DNA of 64,000 nucleotides from assembly GCF_003634825.1 (NCBI RefSeq), contig NZ_RBXD01000001.1, forward strand, positions 1,758,501 through 1,822,500. The letters run 5' to 3'. The stretch is from Flavobacterium sp. 123 (GTDB lineage Bacteria > Bacteroidota > Bacteroidia > Flavobacteriales > Flavobacteriaceae). Position 1 is the first letter of the stretch, and each line of letters begins with the position of its first letter. Shown here one piece after another: positions 51,166 through 59,747 of the stretch. Under the pieces are notes generated by a model. That model did not search any database. It was not told the origin of the DNA and saw only the letters and a list, made by a program, of their open reading frames with translations. The position numbers and the translations under genes are program-made.

Positions 51166-51271
51166 TGTTATAAAGAAAGGCAGAGGGATTAGACCCGATG
51201 AAGCCTTAGCAACCCTTCGGTAAATCGAAGAAGGTGCTGCATTCTACCACGCTAAACGTGGAAAGATAACA
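51166..51271 (+). promoter_or_regulatory. SAM-I riboswitch (S-box) of metX
   Basis: The S-box core is nearly canonical: AGAGGGATTAGACCCGATGA, AGCCTTAGCAACCC, then AAGGTGCT and GAAAGATAAC. P1 pairs TGTTAT (51166-51171) with ATAACA (51266-51271); P3 and P4 are seen as CTTCGG...TCGAAG and CCACG...CGTGG. I saw no strong terminator between the aptamer and the TTG start of metX, so control is probably on translation or by a weaker hairpin such as CTAG/CTAG at 51284-51298. Confidence 0.95.
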
Positions 51272-51344
51272 CAAAGAATTCTTCTAGTTTATTTCTAGCT
51301 TTCTTTCTAATATTTCCAGACACAAATCAAAAATTACAACAGAT

Positions 51345-52313
51345 TTGAAATTGGAAAATAAACCAACTCATATTGCATTACAAAATTTCACTACCGAAAG
51401 GGGTGCTTTTTATGCTAGCATAAATTTAAGTTTTCAAGTTTTTGGCCAAGCATTGCATACAGCGCCAATCGTTTTAGTTAATCATGCCTTGACAGGGAAT
51501 TCACAAGTTATTGGGAAAACCGGTTGGTGGAATGATTTAATTGGTGAAAACAAAACTATAGATACTCGTAAATATACCATTTTAGCGTTTAATGTTCCCG
51601 GAAATGGATTTGATGGTTTTCTACTAGAAAATTATTCAGATTTTACAACCAGAGATATTGCTCGAATTTTTATTGACGGAATCAAATGCCTTCGTATTAG
51701 ACAATTGTATGCCATTATCGGAGGGTCAATTGGTGGAGGAATTGCATGGGAAATGGCAGCATTGGAACCAAGAGTTACCCAACATTTAATCCCAATTGCA
51801 ACGGATTGGAAAGCGACAGACTGGTTAATTGCCAATTGTTTTTTGCAAGAGCAGATTCTGAATAATTCAAATAATCCTATTGAGGATGCGCGAATTCATG
51901 CCATGTTGTGCTACAGAACGCCAGAATCATTCAAGTTTAAATTTCAAAGAACGACTAATGAAGAACTGGCAGTTTTTAATGTAGAAAGCTGGCTGGGACA
52001 TCACGGAAGTAAATTGCAGAAACGCTTTCAACTTTCATCATATCGATTGATGAATCAGTTGTTGAAAACGATAGATATTACAAGAAATAAAGGCTCTTTT
52101 GAAGAAGTAGCTTCTAAAATTGAAGCAGATATTCATATTATAGGAATCGATTCTGATTTGTTTTTTACAGCAGAAGAGAATAGAGCTACTTATGAAGAAT
52201 TAAAAAAATATAAAGAAAATGTTTCTTATCAAGAAATTGTATCCATTCATGGACATGACGCTTTTTTGATAGAATATGAACAATTAGATAATTTGCTGGC
52301 GTCTATTTTTTAG
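51345..52313 (+). CDS. metX: Homoserine O-acetyltransferase
   Basis: This enzyme makes O-acetyl-L-homoserine from homoserine and acetyl-CoA, the first committed step of methionine synthesis. It is an alpha/beta hydrolase: VNHALTGNSQV, the nucleophile Ser128 in IGGSIGGG, and the C-terminal IHGHDAFLIEY with the catalytic His. At 322 residues it is a little shorter than the usual 350-380. The start is a TTG: an in-frame TAG lies at 51285-51287 with no ATG between. It is followed by thrA with 22 bp, and both probably share the SAM-I control. Confidence 0.93.
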   Translation: MKLENKPTHIALQNFTTERGAFYASINLSFQVFGQALHTAPIVLVNHALTGNSQVIGKTGWWNDLIGENKTIDTRKYTILAFNVPGNGFDGFLLENYSDFTTRDIARIFIDGIKCLRIRQLYAIIGGSIGGGIAWEMAALEPRVTQHLIPIATDWKATDWLIANCFLQEQILNNSNNPIEDARIHAMLCYRTPESFKFKFQRTTNEELAVFNVESWLGHHGSKLQKRFQLSSYRLMNQLLKTIDITRNKGSFEEVASKIEADIHIIGIDSDLFFTAEENRATYEELKKYKENVSYQEIVSIHGHDAFLIEYEQLDNLLASIF

Positions 52314-52335
52314 ACGTAACATAAAAAATTACAAA

Positions 52336-54747
52336 ATGAAAATATTAAAATTTGGGGGTAAATCATTATCCAATGGTGAAGGGTTAAATAAAGTAGTTAC
52401 TATTATTACTGATAAAGTAAATCAAGGCGAAAAAATAGCAGTTGTTGTTTCAGCCAGAGGAAATGCTACTGATGAATTAGAAGAAATTTTAGGAGTGGCT
52501 TCTAAAAATGGGCCATATAAACCCTTATTTGAAAAATTTAAAGAAGAACAACAATCGGATTATCCAGAAGTTGATTTATCAGTTGAGTTCAATGTATTGG
52601 ATAAGCTTTTTGAAGGAGTTAGCTTGATAGGGGATTACAGCGGTAAAATAAAAGATCAAATTTTATCGAAAGGTGAATTGCTTTCGGCTAAATTGCTTAC
52701 AGCTATTTTAGTAAAAAATGGAATTAATGCTCATTTTGCGGATTCTAGGGAGTTAATCAAAACGGATTCTAAATTTGGTGATGCACAACCATTGGAACAA
52801 GCTTCTAAGAAAAACGTGATTCAATTCTTTAAACAAAATAGTGAAACGGTAAATATTATTACAGGTTTTATTGGGTCAAACTCAAAAAATGACACCACAA
52901 CTTTAGGAAGAAACGGAAGTAATTATACCGCTTCTTTGATTGCTAATTATCTAGATGCCGAAGAACTTCAGAATTATACGCATGTTGATGGAATTTATAC
53001 GGCTAATCCTGATTTAGTTCCTGATGCTAAAAAAATTGATTATTTGACTTTTAATGAAGCAAATGAGTTGGCCAATTTTGGAGCTACTATATTACACGCA
53101 AAAACGATTATTCCTTTATTGGAAAAAAATATTCCGCTTCGTATTTTGAATACATTCAATCACGAAAATAAAGGAACATTAATTCGTTCTACTGCCAGCA
53201 AAGAAGGAATCAAAACACTATCTGTTTTAGAGAATGTTTCTTTGGTAAATTTAGAAGGAAGAGGATTACTTGGAAAGACAGGAGTTGATGCCCGAATTTT
53301 TAGAGTAATGGGTGATAATGACATCAGTGTAAGTATTATTTCGCAAGGATCTTCTGAAAGAGGAATCGGATTAGTGGTTGACGCGGATAAGGCTACAAAA
53401 GCAATGATTGAATTAGAGAAAGAATTTGAAAATGATTTTTACTCTAAAGATGTAAACAAAATTTCGGTAACGGATGATGTTTCTGTAATATCAATTATTG
53501 GTCAGGATTTAAGCACTTTTCATAAACCATACACTGCTTTAATTAAAAATAAAATTGTTCCAATTCTTTTCAATAATACTGTTACGGGTAAAAACGTGAG
53601 TTTAGTAGTGAAAAAATCACAATTAAACAGAGCGTTAAATGTTATTCATGGAGAGATTTTTGGGGTTTCTAAAAAAATAAACATTGCTATTTTTGGACAC
53701 GGATTAGTTGGTGGAACATTGATTAATCAAATATTAGAGTCAGCTGCGACTATTGAAAAAAGAAAAGATGTTCGATTAAATGTTTTTGCAATTGCAAATT
53801 CTAAAAACGTATTGTTGAATAAAAATGGAGTAACTCCAAATTGGAGAAATGAAATTCAAAATAATGGATTCTCTTATAAAATTGAAGATATTATTGCTTA
53901 TGCAAACGAGCATAATTTAGAGAACTTAATTGCTATTGACAATACTGCAAGTGCAGATTTTGTGGAGAATTATATTCCTTTGATTGAAAGTAGTTTTGAT
54001 TTGATTTCATCTAATAAAGTGGCGAATACATTGAGTTATAGTTTTTATAAAAAACTACGTAAAGTATTAGCGGATAATCAAAAGAGTTATTTGTACGAAA
54101 CAAATGTTGGAGCTGGATTACCATTGATTGATACCATAAAATTACTGCATCTTTCAGGTGAAAATATTACGAAGATTAAAGGCGTTTTTTCAGGAACATT
54201 GAGTTATTTATTCAATAATTTTTCTGCAAAAGACGTTCCGTTTAGCGAAATATTAAAAGAAGCTATTGATAACGGATATACGGAGCCAGATCCAAGAGAA
54301 GATTTATGCGGGAATGATGTTGGTAGAAAATTATTAATTTTGGCAAGAGAATTAGATTTGCAAAATGAATTTGAAGAAATTAAAATTCAAAATTTAATTC
54401 CAGAACATTTACGCGAAGGAAGTGCTTCAGAGTTCTTAACTAAATTGAAAGAATTTGATTCGGTTTATGCCAAAATAAAAAATGAACAAGAACCGAATCA
54501 TGTTTTGAGATATATTGGAGAATTATCAGGAGATTTGCAAAGTGATAAAGGAAATTTAGAAGTTAAATTAGTTTCTGTTCCAGCAGATACCGCATTGGGT
54601 GGGTTGAAAGGTTCTGATTCTTTCTTCGAGATTTACACAGAATCATATGGTGACCGACCTATCGTAATTCAAGGTGCAGGTGCAGGATCAGCTGTTACCG
54701 CTAGAGGTGTTTTTGGAGATATCTTGAGATTGTCAGATAAAGGGTAA
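52336..54747 (+). CDS. thrA: Bifunctional aspartokinase / homoserine dehydrogenase
   Basis: This 803-residue enzyme makes homoserine precursors. The aspartokinase domain (about 1-280) starts KILKFGGKSL with TTLGRNGSNYTASLIA; ACT domains (~300-440) follow, including ISQGSSERGIGLVV. The homoserine dehydrogenase domain (about 450-803) starts INIAIFGHGLVGGTLINQI and has SSNKVAN and YTEPDPREDLCGNDVGRKLLILAREL. It feeds metX directly and is probably in one transcript under SAM control. Confidence 0.95.
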   Translation: MKILKFGGKSLSNGEGLNKVVTIITDKVNQGEKIAVVVSARGNATDELEEILGVASKNGPYKPLFEKFKEEQQSDYPEVDLSVEFNVLDKLFEGVSLIGDYSGKIKDQILSKGELLSAKLLTAILVKNGINAHFADSRELIKTDSKFGDAQPLEQASKKNVIQFFKQNSETVNIITGFIGSNSKNDTTTLGRNGSNYTASLIANYLDAEELQNYTHVDGIYTANPDLVPDAKKIDYLTFNEANELANFGATILHAKTIIPLLEKNIPLRILNTFNHENKGTLIRSTASKEGIKTLSVLENVSLVNLEGRGLLGKTGVDARIFRVMGDNDISVSIISQGSSERGIGLVVDADKATKAMIELEKEFENDFYSKDVNKISVTDDVSVISIIGQDLSTFHKPYTALIKNKIVPILFNNTVTGKNVSLVVKKSQLNRALNVIHGEIFGVSKKINIAIFGHGLVGGTLINQILESAATIEKRKDVRLNVFAIANSKNVLLNKNGVTPNWRNEIQNNGFSYKIEDIIAYANEHNLENLIAIDNTASADFVENYIPLIESSFDLISSNKVANTLSYSFYKKLRKVLADNQKSYLYETNVGAGLPLIDTIKLLHLSGENITKIKGVFSGTLSYLFNNFSAKDVPFSEILKEAIDNGYTEPDPREDLCGNDVGRKLLILARELDLQNEFEEIKIQNLIPEHLREGSASEFLTKLKEFDSVYAKIKNEQEPNHVLRYIGELSGDLQSDKGNLEVKLVSVPADTALGGLKGSDSFFEIYTESYGDRPIVIQGAGAGSAVTARGVFGDILRLSDKG

Positions 54748-54754
54748 AAATAGT

Positions 54755-54830
54755 GTTCAGTGATCCGTTGCAAAGATTTGGGATTAGTATCAGATAAAAA
54801 ATATAAAATCTGTTTTATCCGCGTCTGAAC
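54755..54830. repeat. Possible remnant of a dispersed intergenic repeat
   Basis: The stretch 54806-54825, AAATCTGTTTTATCCGCGTC, resembles a common dispersed intergenic repeat in Bacteroidota and others. An ATCAGAT/ATCTG-like inverted pair surrounds it. No gene is seen here. Confidence 0.35.
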
Positions 54831-54852
54831 AAATATAATTAATTAAAAAAGG

Positions 54853-54904
54853 GACAGCCTCCAGTCATGATTCCTTCCTCTTCGAGGAGGTTTGGGAGGA
54901 GAAA
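54853..54904 (+). promoter_or_regulatory. OsmC gene leader: Shine-Dalgarno opposite complementary CCTCC
   Basis: GGGAGG (54894-54899) is a strong SD seven bases before the ATG. CCTCC at 54858-54862 is an exact complement, and CTTCCTC/GAGGAGG (54874-54880 with 54884-54890) forms a hairpin between them. Together they could hide the SD. Confidence 0.45.
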
Positions 54905-54906
54905 AA

Positions 54907-55338
54907 ATGAAAATAACATTAGATAGAGTAAACGAAAATTTTCACTTTCAATTAAAAAATGATCGTGGCCATATAGTAAATCTAGATGCTAGACCTGATT
55001 TTGGTGGAAATGATATGGGACCAAGTCCAATGGAGTTAGTATTAATGGGTGTTGCAGGCTGTAGTGGAATCGATATGATTTCGATATTAAAAAAGCAACG
55101 TCAGAACATTACCTCTTTCAAAGCTGAGGTTGAGGGCGAACGCGTTCAAGTTGGCGAAGCAAAACCATTTAAAGATATTTATGTGGTTTTCTATTTAGAA
55201 GGGCCAATCAATGAAGATAAAGCAGCAAGAGCAGCACAGCTTTCTTTTGAAAAATACTGTTCCGTTTCTAAAACATTAGAACCAACGGCAACTATACATT
55301 ATAAAGTAGTTTTGAACGGAGTGGAATTACCAAAATAA
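54907..55338 (+). CDS. OsmC family protein
   Basis: This is a 143-residue OsmC/Ohr-fold protein with MGPSPMELVLMGVAGCSGIDM (the first catalytic Cys, around residue 53) and EKYCSVSKTL (second Cys). Both Cys are typical for peroxide reduction. The start chosen is ATG 54907, not the upstream TTG, since the SD sits in that extension. It lies between thrA and metZ, so it is probably in the same sulfur/thiol region. Confidence 0.9.
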   Translation: MKITLDRVNENFHFQLKNDRGHIVNLDARPDFGGNDMGPSPMELVLMGVAGCSGIDMISILKKQRQNITSFKAEVEGERVQVGEAKPFKDIYVVFYLEGPINEDKAARAAQLSFEKYCSVSKTLEPTATIHYKVVLNGVELPK

Positions 55339-55388
55339 CAATTACACAACTTTAAACCTCAAACTTTAAACTTTTTTAATAAAAAATA

Positions 55389-56561
55389 ATGAACGAACAA
55401 GAATTTGGTTTTGAAACTCAAGCCATACGCAATCAATTAGAACGCACTCAATATTTAGAGCATTCCGTGCCTTTGTACTTAACTTCTAGTTTTGTATTTG
55501 AAGATGCCGAAGATATGCGTGCTTCATTCGCTGAAGAGAAAGATCGAAATATTTATTCTCGTTACAGTAATCCAAATACGAACGAGTTTATCGATAAAGT
55601 TTGCCAAATGGAAGGTGCGGAATCTGGTTTTGCTTTCTCATCCGGAATGGCGGCGGTATATTCTACCTTGGCTGCTTTGTTAAACTCAGGAGATCATATC
55701 GTTTCTGCAGGAAGTGTTTTTGGTGCAACACACTCTTTGTTTATGAATTATTTTCTAAAATGGGGAATTGAAACCACTTATTTTGATATTAATAAACCCG
55801 AAACTATTGAAAGTTGTATCAAACCAAATACTAAAATTCTTTTTGCCGAATCACCTACGAATCCTGCAATTGATATTATCGATTTGGAATTGCTTGGTGA
55901 TATTGCTAAAAAGCATAATCTAGTTTTGATTATCGACAACTGCTTTGCAACGCCATATTTGCAACAACCTATTAAATGGGGAGCGCATTTGGTGGTACAT
56001 TCAGCAACAAAATTAATGGACGGTCAAGGTAGAGTTCTTGGTGGAATAACTGTAGGTGATGCTGAATTGATTCAAAAAATCTATTTGTTTTCTCGACTTA
56101 CAGGGCCTTCTTTATCACCGTTTAATGCGTGGGTATTGTCAAAAAGTTTAGAAACTTTGGCAATTCGTTTAGACAGACACTGCGAAAATGCGATGAAAGT
56201 AGCTGAGTTTTTAGAACAGCATCCTAACGTAAATAAGGTAAAATATCCGTTCTTGAAATCGCATCCACAATATGAAATTGCTCAAAAACAAATGAAATTG
56301 GGTGGTAATATTGTTGCTTTCGAAATCAAAGGCGGTCTTGAAGCCGGAAGAGCTTTCTTAGATAAAATAAAATTATGTTCGTTGTCACCTAATTTAGGAG
56401 ATAGTAGAACTATTGTTACACATCCTGCTTCTACAACACATAGTAAATTATCAGTCGAAGAGCGTTTGGCTGTAAGTATTACGGATGGTTTAGTAAGGGT
56501 TTCTGTTGGATTAGAAACGGTAAAAGATGTAATTGCTGATTTGGAGCAAGCACTTTCGTAA
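55389..56561 (+). CDS. metZ: O-acyl-homoserine sulfhydrylase (MetZ-like PLP enzyme)
   Basis: This Cys/Met metabolism PLP enzyme of 390 residues probably converts O-acetyl- or O-succinylhomoserine and sulfide to homocysteine. The PLP Lys is 208 in HSATKLMDGQGR; SSGMAAVYSTL and IIDNCFATPYLQQPI are also typical. MetZ is usually described for O-succinylhomoserine, but the window's metX acetylates, so the substrate may be O-acetylhomoserine. With metY broken nearby, it may be the active sulfhydrylase. It is followed by a terminator. Confidence 0.88.
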   Translation: MNEQEFGFETQAIRNQLERTQYLEHSVPLYLTSSFVFEDAEDMRASFAEEKDRNIYSRYSNPNTNEFIDKVCQMEGAESGFAFSSGMAAVYSTLAALLNSGDHIVSAGSVFGATHSLFMNYFLKWGIETTYFDINKPETIESCIKPNTKILFAESPTNPAIDIIDLELLGDIAKKHNLVLIIDNCFATPYLQQPIKWGAHLVVHSATKLMDGQGRVLGGITVGDAELIQKIYLFSRLTGPSLSPFNAWVLSKSLETLAIRLDRHCENAMKVAEFLEQHPNVNKVKYPFLKSHPQYEIAQKQMKLGGNIVAFEIKGGLEAGRAFLDKIKLCSLSPNLGDSRTIVTHPASTTHSKLSVEERLAVSITDGLVRVSVGLETVKDVIADLEQALS

Positions 56562-56579
56562 AATTACAGATTTCAAAAC

Positions 56580-56625
56580 ACCGATTTTCAATTGTAGATT
56601 TGACACCAATTGAAAATCGGTATTT
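56580..56625 (+). terminator. Terminator after metZ
   Basis: A 15-bp perfect stem (ACCGATTTTCAATTG with CAATTGAAAATCGGT), a 12-nt loop and ATTTT. Confidence 0.78.
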
Positions 56626-56652
56626 TATATATCTTACTTAAATATTTTTTAA

Positions 56653-57063
56653 ATGCTTTCAAAGAAAACAAAATACGGAATTAAAGCACTAACTTTTTTG
56701 GCACGCCAAGAAGATCAAACGCCTGTGCAAATTGCTGAAATAGCAAAAAGCGAAAATATTTCGATTAAGTTTTTAGAAAGTATTTTATTGCTTTTGCGTC
56801 ACTCTGGTTTTTTGGGAGCTAAGAAGGGCAAAGGTGGAGGATATTACTTAATAAAAGATCCTAAAGATATTAATATGGCTCATGTCTATCGAATTCTCGA
56901 AGGGCCAATTGCTTTATTGCCATGTGTGAGTCATAATTTTTATGAAAAATGTGATGATTGTATTGATGAAGCTAGCTGTTCTGTACATAAATTAATGACA
57001 GAAGTGCGTGATAATACCTTGATGATTTTAGAGAATAACTCTCTTGCAGACATTTCTTTTTAG
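56653..57063 (+). CDS. Rrf2 family transcriptional regulator with four Cys
   Basis: This is a 136-residue winged-helix regulator. The HTH region is KYGIKALTFLA...QIAEIAKSENISIKFLESILLLLRHSGFLGAKKGKGGGYYL. The C-terminal half has Cys91, Cys100, Cys103 and Cys109 (C-x8-C-x2-C-x5-C spacing), which may hold an iron-sulfur cluster as in IscR or sense thiols as in CymR. It lies directly upstream of the sulfate assimilation operon and is likely to regulate it. Confidence 0.88.
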   Translation: MLSKKTKYGIKALTFLARQEDQTPVQIAEIAKSENISIKFLESILLLLRHSGFLGAKKGKGGGYYLIKDPKDINMAHVYRILEGPIALLPCVSHNFYEKCDDCIDEASCSVHKLMTEVRDNTLMILENNSLADISF

Positions 57064-57083
57064 TTAATAAAAGTTAATTAAGT

Positions 57084-57113
57084 TTTGTAATTAGTAAAAA
57101 AATATTATTTTTG
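57084..57113 (+). promoter_or_regulatory. Promoter of the sulfate assimilation operon
   Basis: TTTG (57084-57087), an 18-bp spacer and TATTTTTG (57106-57113), a full Bacteroidota promoter. Transcription would begin near 57120. Confidence 0.68.
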
Positions 57114-57120
57114 CACTTTA

Positions 57121-57147
57121 ATCCACTATTCCGATAGGGTAATGGAT
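57121..57147. promoter_or_regulatory. Dyad at the start site, candidate Rrf2 operator
   Basis: A 27-bp imperfect dyad: ATCCA and TGGAT ends, symmetric TA pairs, and the centre CTATTCCGATAGG. It begins at the predicted start site, just before the TSUP gene, and only 58 bp downstream of rrf2. Confidence 0.5.
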
Positions 57148-57181
57148 TTAAAAAATAAATTAATAGTTGAATTTTTTTAAA

Positions 57182-58084
57182 ATGAGTAAAGAATTGAAAG
57201 AAAATAATGTTGCAATTAAAACAGAAACTACTTTTGTAGAACGTTTATGGGTTTTGATACCGGTAATTTTATTGGTAGGGTTATTGTCGACATTAGTGTA
57301 TAACCATTATAATGAGTTTTCTTGGAATGGCTTTATAGCAGGTTTTAATCAAGAATTTTTAATCTTTTTTGCTATTGGTGTTTTTGCACAATTAGTAGAT
57401 GGTACTTTAGGAATGGGTTATGGTGCAACTTCAACTTCTTTTTTATTAGCATATGGAGTTCCTCCAGTTATTAGTAGTACAGGAGTTCACGTTGCTGAAA
57501 TGTTTACTACTGGAGCTTCGGCTATTTCTCATCACAGATTTGGAAATATAAATAAAAAATTAGTAAAACATCTTTTGATTCCAGGCGTTTTAGGTTCTGC
57601 AACTGGAGCTTATTTATTGTCGGATGTAATTGATGGAGATGTAATTAAGCCATTTATTGCAGTGTATATGATTGTTTTGGCAATTATAATCATGAAAAAA
57701 GCATTGAAAAAGAATATTGTTAAAAAGAAAACAAAAAGTTTGGATCTTTTAGCTTCTTTCGGAGGATTTATGGATGCCGTTGGAGGAGGAGGATGGGGAC
57801 CTATTGTTACGTCTACATTATTAGGACGTGGTAGAAATCCTCGTTATACAATTGGTTCTGTAAATGCGGCGGAATTTGCAGTTTCTTTTGCAAGTGGAAT
57901 CACATTTATGCTTTTTGGAGGAATTCACGGATGGCAAGTAATTATTGGTTTGATTTTAGGTGGAGTTATTGCAGCGCCACTAGCAGCTTTTTTAGTAAAT
58001 AAAATTCAAAGAAAGCCAATGATGATTGCAGTAGGCTTATTAATTATCGTTTTGAGTTTAAGAACATTATCTAAATTATTATAA
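57182..58084 (+). CDS. TSUP family sulfite exporter TauE/SafE-like permease
   Basis: This is a 300-residue membrane protein with about eight hydrophobic segments. A typical TSUP motif pair is AQLVDGTLGMGYGATSTSFLLAYGVPP and FGGFMDAVGGGGWGPIVTSTLLGRGRNPR. Its place at the head of the APS reductase operon suggests transport of sulfate, sulfite or other sulfur anions. The start is ATG 57182; a TTG five codons upstream is the longer ORF start. The stop overlaps cysH by one base (TAATG). Confidence 0.88.
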   Translation: MSKELKENNVAIKTETTFVERLWVLIPVILLVGLLSTLVYNHYNEFSWNGFIAGFNQEFLIFFAIGVFAQLVDGTLGMGYGATSTSFLLAYGVPPVISSTGVHVAEMFTTGASAISHHRFGNINKKLVKHLLIPGVLGSATGAYLLSDVIDGDVIKPFIAVYMIVLAIIIMKKALKKNIVKKKTKSLDLLASFGGFMDAVGGGGWGPIVTSTLLGRGRNPRYTIGSVNAAEFAVSFASGITFMLFGGIHGWQVIIGLILGGVIAAPLAAFLVNKIQRKPMMIAVGLLIIVLSLRTLSKLL

Positions 58085-58785
58085 TGAGTGTAGCAATTGC
58101 AAATACTTTATTAGATAAAACGAAAGGGTTTAGTATTGAAGAGACACTTTCATTTTTAGCTAACGAATACAAAGACAAAGTAGTTTTTTCAACTTCTTTT
58201 GGTCAAGAAGATCAAGTGGTTACGGCTTTAATCGCCAAAAATGATTTGCCAATTACCATTTTTACTTTGGATACAGGAAGATTGTTTCAAGAAACCTATG
58301 ATGTTTTTCATAAGACACTGAAAAAGTATAAAAAAGAAATCAAAACGTATTTTCCTGAAGCGTCTCAAGTAGAAGAATTGTTGAATAAAAAAGGACCTAA
58401 CAGTTTCTATGAATCAGTTGAAAATAGAAAAGAATGTTGTTTTATTCGTAAAGTAGCACCTTTGACCAAAGCATTGAAAGGAAACACAATTTGGATTACT
58501 GGACTAAGAGCAGAGCAGTCTGAAAACAGAAGTGATTTAGATTTTTTTGAGTATGATGCCCATTTTGATATCATCAAATTCAATCCGCTATTGAAATGGA
58601 CTTTAGAAGAAGTTCAGAAATATATAGACGAAAACAATGTGCCGCAAAACACATTACATAAACAAGGTTTTGTAAGCATAGGTTGTGCGCCATGTACCAG
58701 AGCAATTGCACCTGGAGAAGATATTAGAGCAGGAAGATGGTCTTGGGAATCAAGTCATAAAGAATGTGGTTTGCACCAGAAATAA
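58084..58785 (+). CDS. cysH: Adenylyl-sulfate (APS) reductase, [4Fe-4S] type
   Basis: This enzyme reduces APS to sulfite. It has 233 residues: the PP-loop-like domain with STSFGQEDQVV, the cluster motif Cys118-Cys119 in KECCFIRK and Cys201/Cys204 in GCAPC, and the catalytic Cys228 in KECGLH. The CC...CxxC cluster marks an APS (not PAPS) reductase, so no APS kinase is needed. It forms the centre of the operon with cysD, cysN and sulfite reductase. Confidence 0.93.
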   Translation: MSVAIANTLLDKTKGFSIEETLSFLANEYKDKVVFSTSFGQEDQVVTALIAKNDLPITIFTLDTGRLFQETYDVFHKTLKKYKKEIKTYFPEASQVEELLNKKGPNSFYESVENRKECCFIRKVAPLTKALKGNTIWITGLRAEQSENRSDLDFFEYDAHFDIIKFNPLLKWTLEEVQKYIDENNVPQNTLHKQGFVSIGCAPCTRAIAPGEDIRAGRWSWESSHKECGLHQK

Positions 58786-58796
58786 TTATAAATTAT

Positions 58797-58825
58797 AAAT
58801 GATTGTTGAAATTTTTCAATCATTT
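58797..58825. repeat. Hairpin between cysH and cysD
   Basis: AAATGATTG pairs with CAATCATTT (9 bp) and inner TTGAAA/TTTCAA adds pairs. No T-tract follows, so it is not a strong terminator; it could mark mRNA processing. Confidence 0.5.
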
Positions 58826-58844
58826 AAATCTTTAAATAAACACG

Positions 58845-59744
58845 ATGAGTTCAATATTAAAAACAAATGCTTTAGAAAGCGAAGCGATATACATTTTCAG
58901 AGAAGTAATTTCTCAGTTTGATAAACCAGTTTTGCTTTTTTCAGGTGGGAAAGATTCAATTACATTGGTGCGTTTAGCGCAAAAAGCTTTTTTCCCTGCG
59001 AAAATTCCTTTTCCTCTTTTGCATGTTGATACAGGACATAACTTTCCTGAAACAATAGAATTTAGAGATAAATTAGTGGCGGAATTAGGATTAGAATTAA
59101 TCGTTCGTAATGTGCAAGATGCTATTGACGAAGGAAAAGTTGTTGAAGAGTCAGGAAAATATTCTAGTAGAAATAGTTTGCAAACAACTACACTTTTGGA
59201 TGCAATTGAAGAATTCAAATTTGATGCTTGTATAGGTGGAGCACGTAGAGACGAGGAAAAAGCAAGAGCTAAAGAACGTATTTTCTCTGTTCGTGATGAC
59301 TTTGGTCAATGGGATGAGAAAAACCAACGTCCTGAGTTGTTTGATATTTTGAATGGAAAAATTGAAAATGGTCAAAATGTTCGTGTGTTTCCAATTTCTA
59401 ACTGGACTGAATTAGATGTTTGGAGTTATATTGAACAAGAACAAATTGAAATTCCATCAATTTACTTTTCACACAAACGTAAAGTATTCTTAAGAGATGG
59501 ATTAATTTGGTCACACTCTCCATTTGTTTACCAAGAAGAAGACGAAGAAGTTGAAGAAAGAATTGTTCGTTTTAGAACCGTTGGAGATATGAGCTGTACG
59601 GCAGCAGTTGAATCTTATGCAGCAACGATTCAAGAAGTAGTAGGTGAAATCAGATCTTCGACTATTTCAGAAAGAGGAGCCAGAATTGATGATAAGCGTT
59701 CTGAAGCCGCAATGGAAAAAAGAAAACAACAAGGATACTTTTAG
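58845..59744 (+). CDS. cysD: Sulfate adenylyltransferase subunit 2
   Basis: This ATP-PP-ase type subunit makes APS from sulfate and ATP, with CysN as the GTPase partner. The PP-loop is SGGKDS (residues 33-38) in LLFSGGKDSITLVRLA; HVDTGHNFPE and GGARRDEEKARAKERIFS are also typical. Length is 299 residues. It lies 114 bp before cysN. Confidence 0.96.
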   Translation: MSSILKTNALESEAIYIFREVISQFDKPVLLFSGGKDSITLVRLAQKAFFPAKIPFPLLHVDTGHNFPETIEFRDKLVAELGLELIVRNVQDAIDEGKVVEESGKYSSRNSLQTTTLLDAIEEFKFDACIGGARRDEEKARAKERIFSVRDDFGQWDEKNQRPELFDILNGKIENGQNVRVFPISNWTELDVWSYIEQEQIEIPSIYFSHKRKVFLRDGLIWSHSPFVYQEEDEEVEERIVRFRTVGDMSCTAAVESYAATIQEVVGEIRSSTISERGARIDDKRSEAAMEKRKQQGYF

Positions 59745-59747
59745 AAT

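Noticed and set aside
51272..51344. A transcription terminator as the SAM-I expression platform
   Set aside because: Only a 4-bp CTAG/CTAG stem with a mixed CT tract could be found; not good enough to annotate.
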